A stretch of 56,383 bases of DNA from Gilvimarinus gilvus (GTDB lineage: Bacteria > Pseudomonadota > Gammaproteobacteria > Pseudomonadales > Cellvibrionaceae), in assembly GCF_030518155.1 (NCBI RefSeq), contig NZ_JAULRU010000371.1:1-56383 (forward strand), written 5' to 3'. Of this stretch, positions 27,660-36,545 are shown piece after piece (positions within the stretch are counted from its first letter, which is position 1; each line of letters begins with the position of its first letter). Under the pieces are notes generated by a model. That model had not been told where the DNA came from, did no database searches, and was given only the letters and a program-made list of their open reading frames with translations. A program made the position numbers and the translations under genes.

Positions 27660-28127
27660 CTAAAGACCCAAATAATTGGTGGGCTCTTCACCATCGGGAC
27701 CAATTTGGCCCTCAGAGTCACCGGCAAACTCAAATTGCTCTATCTTGCCCGACTCTGCATTAGTGAAGCAGGAGATAAACATTTCCCGGGCCGGTGGAAT
27801 CCGGTCAGAGTCGGCATACAGATCGGCCTCAATAAAGATTTTGAACTGTCCGGTTTTGTCGTCATGACGACTGCTCAACTGATCGACATGCATCACTCGA
27901 ATACGATTTTTAAACGATTTGCGCATACGCTCTTCACAGCTCATGCGCGCATCGGTCATGGTGGAGTGCTTGTAGTTGCCCTCTAAAGCATCTCCCAGCT
28001 TGAGTCCAAACTCGCCAATGGGAACCCCCGTAAAGTACAGCGTCGAACCGATAGAAACGGCGATCAGCCCAACAACGACCACCAATGCGATCAAACCCTG
28101 CACTACCGTAGACTTCTTCTTACGCAT
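27660..28127 (-). CDS. Membrane-anchored hypothetical protein
   Basis: A 155-residue protein with a basic start (MRKKKST) and a single transmembrane helix (about 9-33), then a soluble domain with two cysteines (ARMSCEERMRKSF, MFISCFTNAESG) that could form a disulfide in the periplasm. It begins 6 bases after the thiI stop, so it is very probably co-transcribed with thiI. No domain is recognised. It is acidic towards the C-terminus (GQIGPDGEEPTN). The spacer between it and typA holds no recognisable gene. Confidence 0.65.
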   Translation of the reverse strand: MRKKKSTVVQGLIALVVVVGLIAVSIGSTLYFTGVPIGEFGLKLGDALEGNYKHSTMTDARMSCEERMRKSFKNRIRVMHVDQLSSRHDDKTGQFKIFIEADLYADSDRIPPAREMFISCFTNAESGKIEQFEFAGDSEGQIGPDGEEPTNYLGL

Positions 28128-28133
28128 AAATCG

Positions 28134-29606
28134 TTACTCAGGGCGATAGACGCCAATATTGGTACGACCATCATCCACCAGGTGGGATGCGTGGAGCTGA
28201 CTCATAATGCCTTTTTCACAATACAGATAATAGCGCTTCCCTTCCTCCAGCTGCGCCAGAGACTTGTTCAATGTATAAAATGGGATTTTCAACACCACAG
28301 TATCGGTAAGCAGCAATGGCTTGAGGCACTCTTCGTCCGGGTGGCGAATATCAATTACCACGCCGTCCACAGGTAAACTGGCAACCACAGCCACCGGTTG
28401 ACCCGGCTCGACCGACTCGGCCAGATCCCGCACGTCAACCACAACCTTGTCTTGCACAGCTTTTTCGAGCACAGCAAAATCAAATTTGTCCTCGGCCGCC
28501 ACAACTCTATCGAGCTTAGCCCGGGTTGTGGGCCGCACCGAAATGACACCGCAGTACTCTGGCATGCTGGCGGCAAAGGTTTCTGTGCCAATATTGCGGG
28601 AAATGTCGATGATCTCGCCCTTATCCATGGTAATAAGCGGACGCAACACCAGGGCCTCCGTCACCCGATCTATGACATTCAGATTGGGCAGAGTCTGGCT
28701 CGACACCTGAGCAACGCTTTCTCCGGTCACCAGGGCCGGCAACTTAAGCTCTGCCGCGACCCTGCTGGCAGCGCGCATCATCATACGCTTTAACACCACG
28801 CCCATATAGGCATTGTTGACGTTTTGCAGAATCTCACTGACCACATCCTCAAAGGGCACAGTGATAAATTTCACCGGATGTGAGGCGCCAAATTTATGCC
28901 AGAGGTAGTAGGAGACCTCTTTAACACCCATTTCATGCTGACGGCCACCCAGGTTAAAAAAGCAGAAGTGCGTCCGAATACCGCGTTTCATGGTCAGGTA
29001 AGTCGATACCGTGGAATCAAACCCGCCAGATATCAGTGTTAACACCGACTCCTGCGACCCCAAAGGATAGCCACCCAAGCCCTGATGATGGCTGGATACC
29101 ACAAACAAACGGTCATCTTTAATTTCCAGACGCACCGTCACGTCGGGCTTTTTCAGGGCAACCCCGGCATTTTCAGTATGCTGCGCCAGGCCTCCGCCGA
29201 CATAGCGCTCGACATCGGTCGAGGTGAAATCGTGACGACCACCGCGCTTGGCCCGCACACAAAACGTTTTGTCCTTTAAACGACCCTGCCAGCAGCCCAG
29301 CACATGTTCGAAAATCTGCTGCATATCACCGAGCGGAAACTCAAGCACCCGCAAAAAGCTGCCAATTCCCGGGGTATGGGCAAGAATCTCGGTGACACGC
29401 GCCTCTCGATTAGCCACCTCTTCAGCCGACATGCCATCATTGCTGGCGGTAATTTCTACTTTTTCCCAGTCGCGATCAATGCGAATACCCGGCCCCACCT
29501 CACTAATTAGAGCACGTAAGTTATCCCGCAACTGACGAATAAACCGCTTGCGAACCGGCGGGCTCTTGATAATTATTTCCGGGAAAACCTTGACGATGAA
29601 ATGCAT
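28134..29606 (-). CDS. thiI: tRNA uracil 4-sulfurtransferase ThiI
   Basis: A 490-residue cytosolic enzyme that transfers sulfur to U8 of tRNA (4-thiouridine) and in many bacteria to ThiS for thiamin thiazole synthesis. Order: an N-terminal ferredoxin-like and THUMP region (1-165), then the PP-loop ATPase with LISGGFDSTVS (SGGFDS at 193-198), and a C-terminal rhodanese domain whose persulfide cysteine is Cys463 (YYLYCEKGIMSQ). The partner cysteine in the PP-loop domain is in MPEYCGVIS. The rhodanese extension is the gammaproteobacterial form. The gene is divergent from glnA and followed immediately by a membrane-anchored hypothetical gene. Confidence 0.94.
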   Translation of the reverse strand: MHFIVKVFPEIIIKSPPVRKRFIRQLRDNLRALISEVGPGIRIDRDWEKVEITASNDGMSAEEVANREARVTEILAHTPGIGSFLRVLEFPLGDMQQIFEHVLGCWQGRLKDKTFCVRAKRGGRHDFTSTDVERYVGGGLAQHTENAGVALKKPDVTVRLEIKDDRLFVVSSHHQGLGGYPLGSQESVLTLISGGFDSTVSTYLTMKRGIRTHFCFFNLGGRQHEMGVKEVSYYLWHKFGASHPVKFITVPFEDVVSEILQNVNNAYMGVVLKRMMMRAASRVAAELKLPALVTGESVAQVSSQTLPNLNVIDRVTEALVLRPLITMDKGEIIDISRNIGTETFAASMPEYCGVISVRPTTRAKLDRVVAAEDKFDFAVLEKAVQDKVVVDVRDLAESVEPGQPVAVVASLPVDGVVIDIRHPDEECLKPLLLTDTVVLKIPFYTLNKSLAQLEEGKRYYLYCEKGIMSQLHASHLVDDGRTNIGVYRPE

Positions 29607-29685
29607 GTAAGCCTACTGTTAGCGCGCGGGAAAAACGCGTGATTATAATGCATGGGGAGCGTTTAACGAAACGCCCCACCACCGG

Positions 29686-29702
29686 CGCACAAATATAGTG
29701 CC
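29686..29702. promoter_or_regulatory. NtrC binding site, distal, upstream of glnA
   Basis: The 17-bp sequence contains the symmetric half-sites GCAC and GTGC separated by 7 bases, as in the NtrC consensus TGCACC-N5-GGTGCA. Its centre is about 137 bases before the predicted sigma-54 start and 31 bases from the second site, that is three helical turns. This copies the enteric glnAp2 layout. Confidence 0.8.
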
Positions 29703-29716
29703 CACACAAATACCAA

Positions 29717-29733
29717 TGACCCGTTTTGGTGCA
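29717..29733. promoter_or_regulatory. NtrC binding site, proximal, upstream of glnA
   Basis: The sequence tgacccgttttggtgca has one full half-site (TGGTGCA) and one degenerate one with the correct 7-base spacing. Its centre is about 106 bases upstream of the predicted transcription start. Confidence 0.8.
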
Positions 29734-29804
29734 CAACAGCAAGAAGGGGGCGACTGGCGCCGGCTGCAAGCCTGACAATTCGGCCCCCTTTTATGAATAC
29801 TTTA

Positions 29805-29819
29805 TGGTACAGTTCTTGC
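29805..29819 (+). promoter_or_regulatory. Sigma-54 promoter of glnA
   Basis: TGGTACAGTTCTTGC matches the -24/-12 consensus TGGYAC-N5-TTGC, with exactly 10 bases between the invariant GG and GC. Transcription would start near 29831, about 116 bases before the glnA ATG. Confidence 0.88.
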
Positions 29820-29946
29820 CTTCTTTCGAGGACGACCACAAAGTCGCCCAGCCCCACAGGCGGGGCGCCCGATCAGTAGCAATATTGTTACTGACGATTT
29901 TTCTAAACGTACGTAGCCCACAGGCTTTACAAATTGGAGGCATTCG

Positions 29947-31350
29947 ATGTCCAAAACACTGGAATTGATCAAAGAACACGAAGCGCGCTGGGTAGACATG
30001 CGCTTTACCGACACCCGCGGTAAAGAACAGCACGTAACCATTCCTGCTGCCATCGTAGACGAAGATTTCTTCGAAGAAGGCAAAATGTTTGATGGCTCAT
30101 CCATCAACGGCTGGAAAGGCATTAACGAATCAGACATGATTTTGATGCCAGCGGATGACACCTCAGTCCTCGACCCTTTCGCCGAAGACTCTACCGTTAT
30201 TATTCGCTGTAACATCGTTGAGCCGACCACCATGCAAGGCTACGATCGCGACCCGCGCTCAATCGGCCTGCGCGCGGAAGAATACCTGAAGTCTACCGGC
30301 CTGGGCGACACCGCTCTGTTCGGTCCAGAGCCAGAGTTCTTCGTGTTTGACAGTGTGCACTGGGCCTCAGAAATGGGCGGCGCATTCTACAAAATCAAAT
30401 CCGAAGAAGGCGCTTGGTCTTCAGGCGACGATTTCGAAGACGGTAACGCGGGTCACCGCCCAACCGTTAAGGGCGGCTACTTCCCCGTGCCTCCAGTCGA
30501 TTCACTGAACGACCTGCGTGGCGCAATGTGTAATGCCATGGAAGCCATGGGTCTTGAGATTGAAGTTCATCACCACGAAGTTGCGACAGCCGGTCAGTGT
30601 GAAATCGGTGTTGGCGCCAACACCCTGGTGAAAAAAGCCGACGAAGTGCAAATTCTGAAGTACTGCGTTCACAACGTAGCTCACGCTTACGGCAAAACTG
30701 CTACCTTTATGCCCAAGCCTCTGATTGGCGATAACGGCTCAGGCATGCACGTGCACCAGTCTTTCTCTAAAGACGGCACCAATCAGTTCGCTGGCGATGA
30801 GTACGCTGGTTTGTCTGAAACCGCCCTGTACTACATTGGTGGCATCATTAAGCACGCGCGCTCACTGAACGCGTTCTGTAACGCCTCTACCAACTCGTAC
30901 AAGCGTTTGGTTCCGGGCTTCGAAGCTCCAGTAATGCTGGCCTATTCTGCGCGCAACCGCTCTGCGTCTATTCGCATTCCGTTTGTCACCAGCCCTAAAG
31001 CCAAGCGCGTTGAGACTCGCTTCCCTGACCCAACGGCCAACCCATACTTGTGCTTCGCGGCACTGCTGATGGCTGGTCTAGACGGTGTTCAGAACAAGAT
31101 TCACCCAGGTGAAGCAGCTTCTAAAGACTTGTACGACCTACCTCCAGAAGAAGAAGCACAAATCCCAACCGTGTGCTCTAGCCTGGAACAAGCTCTGCAA
31201 GCTCTGCAAGACGACAACGAGTACCTGCAAGCTGGCGGCGTATTCACTAAAGACTTCATCGATTCATACATCGAACTGAAGCAAGCCGACATTCAGCGCC
31301 TGCAAATGACTCCACACCCAGTAGAATTCGAACTCTACTACAGCGTGTAA
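29947..31350 (+). CDS. glnA: Glutamine synthetase, type I
   Basis: A 467-residue dodecameric enzyme making glutamine from glutamate, ammonia and ATP; it is the main ammonia assimilation step. Signatures: [11 protein letters not shown] near residue 47, the ATP/metal block [11 protein letters not shown], the glycine-rich [18 protein letters not shown], and the adenylylation loop [10 protein letters not shown] with Tyr396 as the site modified by GlnE. It belongs to the beta (GSI-beta) class. GGAGG lies 6 bases before the ATG. It is driven by an NtrC/sigma-54 promoter and followed by the DUF4124, ntrB and ntrC genes, as in Pseudomonas. Codon use is strongly biased, indicating high expression. Confidence 0.97.
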   Translation: MSKTLELIKEHEARWVDMRFTDTRGKEQHVTIPAAIVDEDFFEEGKMFDGSSINGWKGINESDMILMPADDTSVLDPFAEDSTVIIRCNIVEPTTMQGYDRDPRSIGLRAEEYLKSTGLGDTALFGPEPEFFVFDSVHWASEMGGAFYKIKSEEGAWSSGDDFEDGNAGHRPTVKGGYFPVPPVDSLNDLRGAMCNAMEAMGLEIEVHHHEVATAGQCEIGVGANTLVKKADEVQILKYCVHNVAHAYGKTATFMPKPLIGDNGSGMHVHQSFSKDGTNQFAGDEYAGLSETALYYIGGIIKHARSLNAFCNASTNSYKRLVPGFEAPVMLAYSARNRSASIRIPFVTSPKAKRVETRFPDPTANPYLCFAALLMAGLDGVQNKIHPGEAASKDLYDLPPEEEAQIPTVCSSLEQALQALQDDNEYLQAGGVFTKDFIDSYIELKQADIQRLQMTPHPVEFELYYSV

Positions 31351-31388
31351 GTCACCCGAGCCAAACACGTTCACGTGTAAAAGCTCAC

Positions 31389-31420
31389 AAAAGGCCCGAT
31401 CAGCGATGATCGGGCCTTTT
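31389..31420 (+). terminator. Rho-independent terminator after glnA
   Basis: A perfect 14-bp stem (aaaaggcccgatca / tgatcgggcctttt) with a 4-base loop is followed by more T residues (tcttttag). It starts 38 bases after the stop and should separate glnA from the downstream genes, at least partly. Confidence 0.92.
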
Positions 31421-31479
31421 TCTTTTAGCGGCAAAGCGCTATCTTAGTGAAGCGCCCTTATAGCAATGGAAATATCACT

Positions 31480-32001
31480 ATGGTGAGAACAGTTGTCGCT
31501 ACATTAATTTTTTGCGCCCTTAGCGCTTCGGCCGAGGTCTACAAGTCGGTCGATAAATACGGCAACGTCACTTTTACTGACGACCCCAGCTCCGCGCAAA
31601 AACGCGGCGAGAAAACCGAAAAAGTTAACGTCCCCCCCACCAACATTGTACCGGGCGGCAAAGCCATAGAGCCGATGCGTGAAGAAGACGATGAGCCCGG
31701 TGAAGAACACCCTGATTATCAAATAAAAGTCATTAGCCCCACCGACCAGCATACCCTGACGCCCGGCCAGCGCGACCTGGTGATCGCTGTCACCACAACC
31801 GCCCCACTGCGCCATAACGCTCAGTTTGCCTACTACATGGATGGCACATTGCTCGGTAAAACCGACCTAAACAATTACTCTATTCGCGAGATTACCCGCG
31901 GCGAACACAACCTGCATGTTGAAGTAATAGACCGCAACGATCGCGTGCTCTCCAGCAGCACACCTGTGACCGTTTACGTTCACCGCCCCTCCCTAAACTG
32001 A
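31480..32001 (+). CDS. Secreted DUF4124 protein of the glnA-ntrBC locus
   Basis: A 173-residue exported protein. A signal peptide (about 1-18, ending SASAEV) is followed by the DUF4124 motif VYKSVDKYGNVTFTDDP, a short beta domain of unknown role. An acidic linker comes next, then a C-terminal immunoglobulin-like part (QIKVISPTDQHTL to PVTVYVHRPSLN). ATG 31480 is chosen because GGA lies 9 bases upstream and the signal peptide then starts correctly; a GTG at 31447 would add 11 residues. The gene sits between glnA and ntrB in many Pseudomonas relatives, but no function in nitrogen control is known. Confidence 0.83.
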   Translation: MVRTVVATLIFCALSASAEVYKSVDKYGNVTFTDDPSSAQKRGEKTEKVNVPPTNIVPGGKAIEPMREEDDEPGEEHPDYQIKVISPTDQHTLTPGQRDLVIAVTTTAPLRHNAQFAYYMDGTLLGKTDLNNYSIREITRGEHNLHVEVIDRNDRVLSSSTPVTVYVHRPSLN

Positions 32002-32115
32002 CCGCAAACAAAACGCCCGCCCCAATTTAGAGCAAAAGCCCGAATATTGTGCAAAAATTGAAAAGGGCGAGCCACGTACAGTGTGAAAACGCCCATCTTT
32101 CGCACTTTTTTGCAT

Positions 32116-32130
32116 TGGTTTACTTCTTGC
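32116..32130 (+). promoter_or_regulatory. Candidate second sigma-54 promoter upstream of ntrB
   Basis: The sequence tggtttacttcttgc has GG and GC exactly 10 bases apart and TTGC at the -12 side, but the -24 side keeps only TGGT. It is about 64 bases before the ntrB start. The match is partial, so it may be chance. Confidence 0.3.
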
Positions 32131-32193
32131 ATAGTGCACCTTCATAAATCACCGCCTGCCCTGTGGCTGGCGGTCCAGGAGTACGGAACAATC

Positions 32194-33297
32194 GTGACAC
32201 CCCCAGACCTACACAAACAGCTGCTCGACAGCCTCAGCACCGCCATTATTTTGCTGGATGGGCACCTACAACTTTGCCATATGAACCCGGCAGCTGAGGC
32301 GCTTTTGTCGATCAGTAATGAACGCTGTCTGGGCGAGCCTATCACGCATTTTTTTCATGAGTCCTCAGACACACCAGGTGAGCTGCTACACGCGGCTGAA
32401 AATAGTAACCACTACACCAAGCGGCATGCCGAGTGGCAACTGCTCAACGGCGAACAAATTACTGTGGATTATACGGTCACGCCTTTTAGCCACAACAGTG
32501 GACTGGTGATAGAAATACTGCCCATGGATCGCCTGCTGCGGATCTCCCGGGAAGAAATGCTGAGTTCATCGCAAGAAACCACCCGGGTGTTAATTCGCGG
32601 TATGGCGCATGAAATTAAGAACCCGCTCGGTGGCATTCGCGGTGCGGCACAGTTGCTGGCCCGCGAACTGCCAGGAACCGAACTAAAAGAGTACACAGGC
32701 ATCATTATTGACGAGGCCGACCGCCTGCGTAACCTAGTCGACCGCATGCTTGGCCCCAATCAATTACCGCAGCTAGGCGTCTTGAACATTCACGAGGTGC
32801 TGGAGCGCGTTGCCACTATGATTCGCGCGGAGAGCGATGACAGTATTAATATTATTCGCGACTACGATCCGAGCCTGCCAGATATTTACGGCGATAAAGA
32901 ACAGCTCATTCAGGCCCTGCTCAATATCGCCCGCAACGCCATGCAAGCGATGAATGAAAACCACACACCGAACCCGAGCTTGACCATGCGCTCACGTGTT
33001 CGGCGCCAGTTCACGATTTCCGGCGTACATCACCCCCTGGTCATACATGTCGACGTTATCGACAATGGCCCGGGGATTCCCGAGGATATGGTCAAACAGA
33101 TTTTCTACCCGATGATTTCTGGCCGCGCCGAAGGCACGGGCCTGGGACTGACAATTTCACAGCATTTGGTGCACCAGCACAAAGGGTTAATCGAATGCCA
33201 CAGCGAACCGGGCGAGACTCGCTTTTCGCTGTTCCTCCCTATGGAAACTAATTCCACTCACTCTTCATCTACGAGAAACCGCCATGCAGAAGTCTAA
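32194..33297 (+). CDS. ntrB: Nitrogen regulation sensor kinase NtrB
   Basis: A 367-residue cytosolic histidine kinase/phosphatase that phosphorylates NtrC when nitrogen is limiting and, bound to PII, dephosphorylates it. It has an N-terminal PAS domain (about 5-120), a dimerisation helix with His139 in GMAHEIKNPLGGIRG, and a catalytic domain with NIARNAMQA (N box), VIDNGPGIP (G1) and GTGLGLTI (G2). No transmembrane segment is present, as expected. GTG 32194 is chosen because homologues begin with LHKQLLDSL-type sequence and GGAA is 5 bases upstream; an in-frame ATG 37 codons earlier is unlikely. Its end overlaps ntrC by 14 bases. Confidence 0.94.
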   Translation: MTPPDLHKQLLDSLSTAIILLDGHLQLCHMNPAAEALLSISNERCLGEPITHFFHESSDTPGELLHAAENSNHYTKRHAEWQLLNGEQITVDYTVTPFSHNSGLVIEILPMDRLLRISREEMLSSSQETTRVLIRGMAHEIKNPLGGIRGAAQLLARELPGTELKEYTGIIIDEADRLRNLVDRMLGPNQLPQLGVLNIHEVLERVATMIRAESDDSINIIRDYDPSLPDIYGDKEQLIQALLNIARNAMQAMNENHTPNPSLTMRSRVRRQFTISGVHHPLVIHVDVIDNGPGIPEDMVKQIFYPMISGRAEGTGLGLTISQHLVHQHKGLIECHSEPGETRFSLFLPMETNSTHSSSTRNRHAEV

Positions 33298-34705
33298 TTG
33301 CGTATGGATTATTGACGACGATCGTTCAATCCGCTGGGTGCTGGAAAAGGCCCTGCAAGGTGCCGGAATTGAAACCCGCACTTTCGATTCCGGTGACTCC
33401 GCACTCAATCAACTCAACCGTGAAGTGCCCGATGCGATTGTCAGCGATATTCGCATGCCGGGAATGGACGGCCTGGGGCTGCTCTCTACTATGCACTCCA
33501 ACCATCCGGAGGTGCCTGTCATTATCATGACCGCGCACTCGGACCTCGACAGCGCTGTCGCAGCCTATCAGGGTGGTGCCTTTGAGTATCTGCCCAAACC
33601 GTTCGATGTCGATGAAGCCGTCGCCGTCGTACAGCGCGCGCTCGCCCACGCCGAGGAGCAAAAAAGCGATCGCACCCATGCCGACACCGTGGAAGTTGAC
33701 ACCGAAATTATTGGTGAAGCACCGGCCATGCAAGAAGTCTTTCGCGCTATTGGGCGATTGTCTCAGTCGAACATTACGGTGCTGATTAACGGTGAGTCGG
33801 GTACGGGTAAGGAGCTGGTCGCACGCGCATTGCACCGCCACAGCCCGCGGCGCAGCGAACCATTTATTGCACTTAACATGGCAGCCATCCCCAAAGACTT
33901 AATGGAATCAGAACTATTTGGTCATGAGAAAGGCGCCTTTACCGGAGCGGCGACGCAGCGTCAGGGCCGGTTTGAGCAAGCCAATGGTGGCACCTTGTTT
34001 TTGGACGAAATTGGTGACATGCCCGCTGAGACGCAGACACGGTTGCTGCGTGTACTCGCGGATGGCGAATTCTACCGCGTGGGTGGCCATACCCCGGTAA
34101 AAGTGGATGTGCGCATCATTGCTGCCACCCATCAGGATCTTGAGAACTTGGTTACCGACAATCGCTTTCGCGAAGACTTGTTCCACCGTTTGAATGTGAT
34201 ACGCATACACATTCCAAAGCTGGCCGATCGCCGTGAGGACATTCCCAAGCTGTCTCAGTTTTTTCTGCAAAAGGCGGCTGGCGAGTTAAACGTCGACACC
34301 AAAATATTGCTGAAAGAAACCGAAGAATTTATGTGCAGCCTGTCCTGGCCGGGCAATGTGCGTCAGCTCGAAAACACCTGCCGCTGGATTACCGTTATGG
34401 CTTCGGGGCGTGAAGTGCATATTGAAGACTTACCGCCAGAGCTGATGGACAGTAAAGAAGGCAATGCCCCGGCAGATGACTGGGAGAAAGCCCTGCGCCA
34501 CTGGGCAGACCAGGCGCTGGCGCGCGGCCACCACCAACTGCTCAGTGAAGCGGTACCCACCTTTGAACGCGCGCTGATAGAGACCGCGCTCAAATATACC
34601 GCCGGGCGCAAGCGCGATGCCGCCAACTTACTCGGCTGGGGCCGCAATACCCTGACCCGTAAATTGAAGGAACTGGATATGGCTGGCGGCGACGAGGCCA
34701 GCTAA
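33284..34705 (+). CDS. ntrC: Nitrogen regulation response regulator NtrC
   Basis: A 473-residue sigma-54 activator. The receiver domain (1-120) has the phosphorylated Asp55 in [11 protein letters not shown]. The AAA+ domain has Walker A GESGTGKE (170-177), the sigma-54 contact loop GAFTGA (217-222) and Walker [14 protein letters not shown]. The C-terminal Fis-type helix-turn-helix is [19 protein letters not shown]. It should bind the two sites upstream of glnA. It overlaps ntrB by 14 bases, so the pair is translationally coupled. Its TAA is followed after one base by a 107-bp heptamer array. Confidence 0.96.
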   Translation: MQKSNCVWIIDDDRSIRWVLEKALQGAGIETRTFDSGDSALNQLNREVPDAIVSDIRMPGMDGLGLLSTMHSNHPEVPVIIMTAHSDLDSAVAAYQGGAFEYLPKPFDVDEAVAVVQRALAHAEEQKSDRTHADTVEVDTEIIGEAPAMQEVFRAIGRLSQSNITVLINGESGTGKELVARALHRHSPRRSEPFIALNMAAIPKDLMESELFGHEKGAFTGAATQRQGRFEQANGGTLFLDEIGDMPAETQTRLLRVLADGEFYRVGGHTPVKVDVRIIAATHQDLENLVTDNRFREDLFHRLNVIRIHIPKLADRREDIPKLSQFFLQKAAGELNVDTKILLKETEEFMCSLSWPGNVRQLENTCRWITVMASGREVHIEDLPPELMDSKEGNAPADDWEKALRHWADQALARGHHQLLSEAVPTFERALIETALKYTAGRKRDAANLLGWGRNTLTRKLKELDMAGGDEAS

Positions 34706-34706
34706 A

Positions 34707-34813
34707 TCTGATGTCTGATGTCTGATGTCTGATGTCTGATGTCTGATGTCTGATGTCTGATGTCTGATGTCTGATGTCTGATGTCTGATGTCTGATGTCT
34801 GATGTCTGATGTC
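34707..34813. repeat. 7-bp tandem repeat array (TCTGATG), 15 copies
   Basis: Fifteen perfect copies of tctgatg plus two bases start one base after the ntrC stop codon. Perfect short tandem arrays of this length are prone to slippage, so copy number should vary. A 173-base segment without a gene separates it from the inverted 32-bp block at 34986-35017. Together they fill most of the 362 bases between ntrC and the AGCS gene. Confidence 0.95.
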
Positions 34814-34985
34814 ATCATGAGTGGGTGACGCCTGAACCTGTCAAACCCCTTTTAGGAACGATGCCCCGCATCGCAATGCGGTGTATCGGCCCCAAAATTG
34901 TAAATCTCCGGCGCAGAGCACTAAATCGAATACCACAACCTAGGAGATACTCCAAGGCCTGCGTTATGGGCATGATTGATGTGTA

Positions 34986-35017
34986 GCGTCAGACATCCGA
35001 CCTCAGACATCTGACGC
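34986..35017. repeat. 32-bp palindrome-ended heptamer block, copy 2
   Basis: Ends gcgtcaga / tctgacgc form an 8-bp inverted repeat around 16 bases. The 13-mer TCAGACATCCGAC lies at 34989-35001. It shares 27 of 32 bases and the same geometry with the copy at 25631-25662 and lies about 50 bases upstream of the AGCS transporter start. Confidence 0.85.
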
Positions 35018-35067
35018 ACAACGCCGCAAATGTTACCCTCTGATAACAACAACACTCAGGGGGACAC

Positions 35068-36426
35068 GTGGAAAGTCTATTACAGCAATTTGCTACCTTT
35101 ATGTGGGGCACGCCACTGATCGTATTGCTGGTTGGTGGTGGGTTATTTTTTGTTGTATTCAGTCGCGCCCTACCCTATCGATACCTCGGCCATGGCCTGG
35201 CGATTCTTACCGGCCGTTATGACAACCGCAACGATCAAGGCACCCTGAGTCATTTTCAAGCGCTCAGTACTGCCCTGTCTGGCACTCTGGGACTGGGCAA
35301 TATCGCCGGTGTTGCGCTGGCGATTACCGCAGGCGGACCGGGCGCCATATTTTGGATGTGGGTAACAGCTGTGGTTGGCATTGCCACCAAGTTTTTTACC
35401 GCCACCGCCGCCGTCATGTATCGCGGCAACGACTCCAAAGGTAACCTTCAGGGCGGCCCCATGTACGTTATTCGCGAGGGGCTAGGTAGGGGCTGGCTAT
35501 GGCTGGCCGTGCTGTTCGCCTTTGCCGGCTTGTGCGGGACACAGCCAGTCTTCCAAATAAACCAATTGGTGGCCATGTTACGGACCTCCATTGCTTACCC
35601 GCTCAATTTGGCCAGCGAGGAGTCTCACTTAGTATTCGACGCCGCAGTGGGTACGCTGGCGGCAGTGTGCATATTGATTGTTATCAGCGGCGACTTGAAA
35701 CGTGTCGCTCAAGTAACGGCAAAAGTTGTTCCCACTATGGTGCTCGCCTATTTGGTGATGACCGGCGGCGTCTTGTTAACCAACCTCAGTGCCGTGCCAG
35801 ATGCTTTTGCCCTCATTTTTCAGGATGCGTTTTCGGCCACTGCCGTTGCCGGGGGCACCTTGGGTAGCGTTATTGCCATTGGTGTGAGTCGCGGCGCCTT
35901 TTCCAATGAGGCCGGTATTGGCACTGAGTCTATGGCGCACGGCGCCGCACGGACCAACGAGCCGGTGCGCGAGGGGCTGGTTGCAATGGTTGGCCCTATT
36001 ATTGACACTCTGATTGTCTGCACCTGCACGGCCTTAGCCATCCTGGTAACGGGTGTTTGGCAATCTGATAATGGCGATGGTGTAGTGCTAACCGCGGCTG
36101 CTTTTTCCTCAACCTACGGCAGCCTCGGCCCAAGTTTATTGACCGTTATGGTTATTTTTCTAAGTCTGAGTACTATCCTTACTTTTTGGTACTACGGCAG
36201 CAAGTGTCTGGGCTTTTTAATTGGGGCTCGCTATCAGCACCACTACGTTTGGATCTACTGCCTGCTCATTGTTGTGGGCAGCATTGGTACCGTAGGCGCC
36301 CTGTTTAATTTCTTAATTGGCATGTACGCGGTTATGGCCATCCCGACGATGGTGTCGGCTCTACTGCTGGCCCCCAAAATAATGGTGGCGGCTAGAAATT
36401 ACTTTAGTAGATTGAATGGTGAATGA
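35068..36426 (+). CDS. AGCS-family sodium:alanine/glycine symporter
   Basis: A 452-residue inner-membrane transporter with about 11 hydrophobic helices. Family marks are GTLGLGNIAGVALAITAGGPG near residue 73 and the later SRGAFSNEAGIGTESMAHGAA, both substrate/ion-binding regions of AGCS symporters (DagA, AlsT). It is expected to import alanine, glycine or a related amino acid with sodium. It starts with GTG 35068 directly after a GGGGGA string. Position after ntrBC suggests a nitrogen-related role, but heptamer arrays lie on both sides and no NtrC site is seen upstream. Confidence 0.92.
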   Translation: MESLLQQFATFMWGTPLIVLLVGGGLFFVVFSRALPYRYLGHGLAILTGRYDNRNDQGTLSHFQALSTALSGTLGLGNIAGVALAITAGGPGAIFWMWVTAVVGIATKFFTATAAVMYRGNDSKGNLQGGPMYVIREGLGRGWLWLAVLFAFAGLCGTQPVFQINQLVAMLRTSIAYPLNLASEESHLVFDAAVGTLAAVCILIVISGDLKRVAQVTAKVVPTMVLAYLVMTGGVLLTNLSAVPDAFALIFQDAFSATAVAGGTLGSVIAIGVSRGAFSNEAGIGTESMAHGAARTNEPVREGLVAMVGPIIDTLIVCTCTALAILVTGVWQSDNGDGVVLTAAAFSSTYGSLGPSLLTVMVIFLSLSTILTFWYYGSKCLGFLIGARYQHHYVWIYCLLIVVGSIGTVGALFNFLIGMYAVMAIPTMVSALLLAPKIMVAARNYFSRLNGE

Positions 36427-36427
36427 T

Positions 36428-36465
36428 GGACGGTGTACGGTGGACGGTGGACGGTGGACGGTGGA
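36428..36465. repeat. 7-bp tandem repeat array (GGACGGT)
   Basis: Five copies of ggacggt (one with gtacggt) plus three bases start one base after the stop of the AGCS gene. No inverted partner is seen before the next gene. The unit differs from the other arrays but has the same length and the same position relative to a stop codon. Confidence 0.9.
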
Positions 36466-36545
36466 AAAACAGTTTACGCCGATAAGCAAGATCGGTCAGG
36501 CAAAACATTATTCATTCCTCTAGCATAACCACGCTTGGAGGATAC

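Noticed and set aside
29755-29767. TGGCGCCGGCTGC as a sigma-54 promoter of glnA
   Set aside because: Only 8 bases separate GG and GC; the site at 29805-29819 has the required 10.
34707-34813. CRISPR array
   Set aside because: The unit is a contiguous 7-bp tandem repeat without spacers and no cas gene lies nearby.
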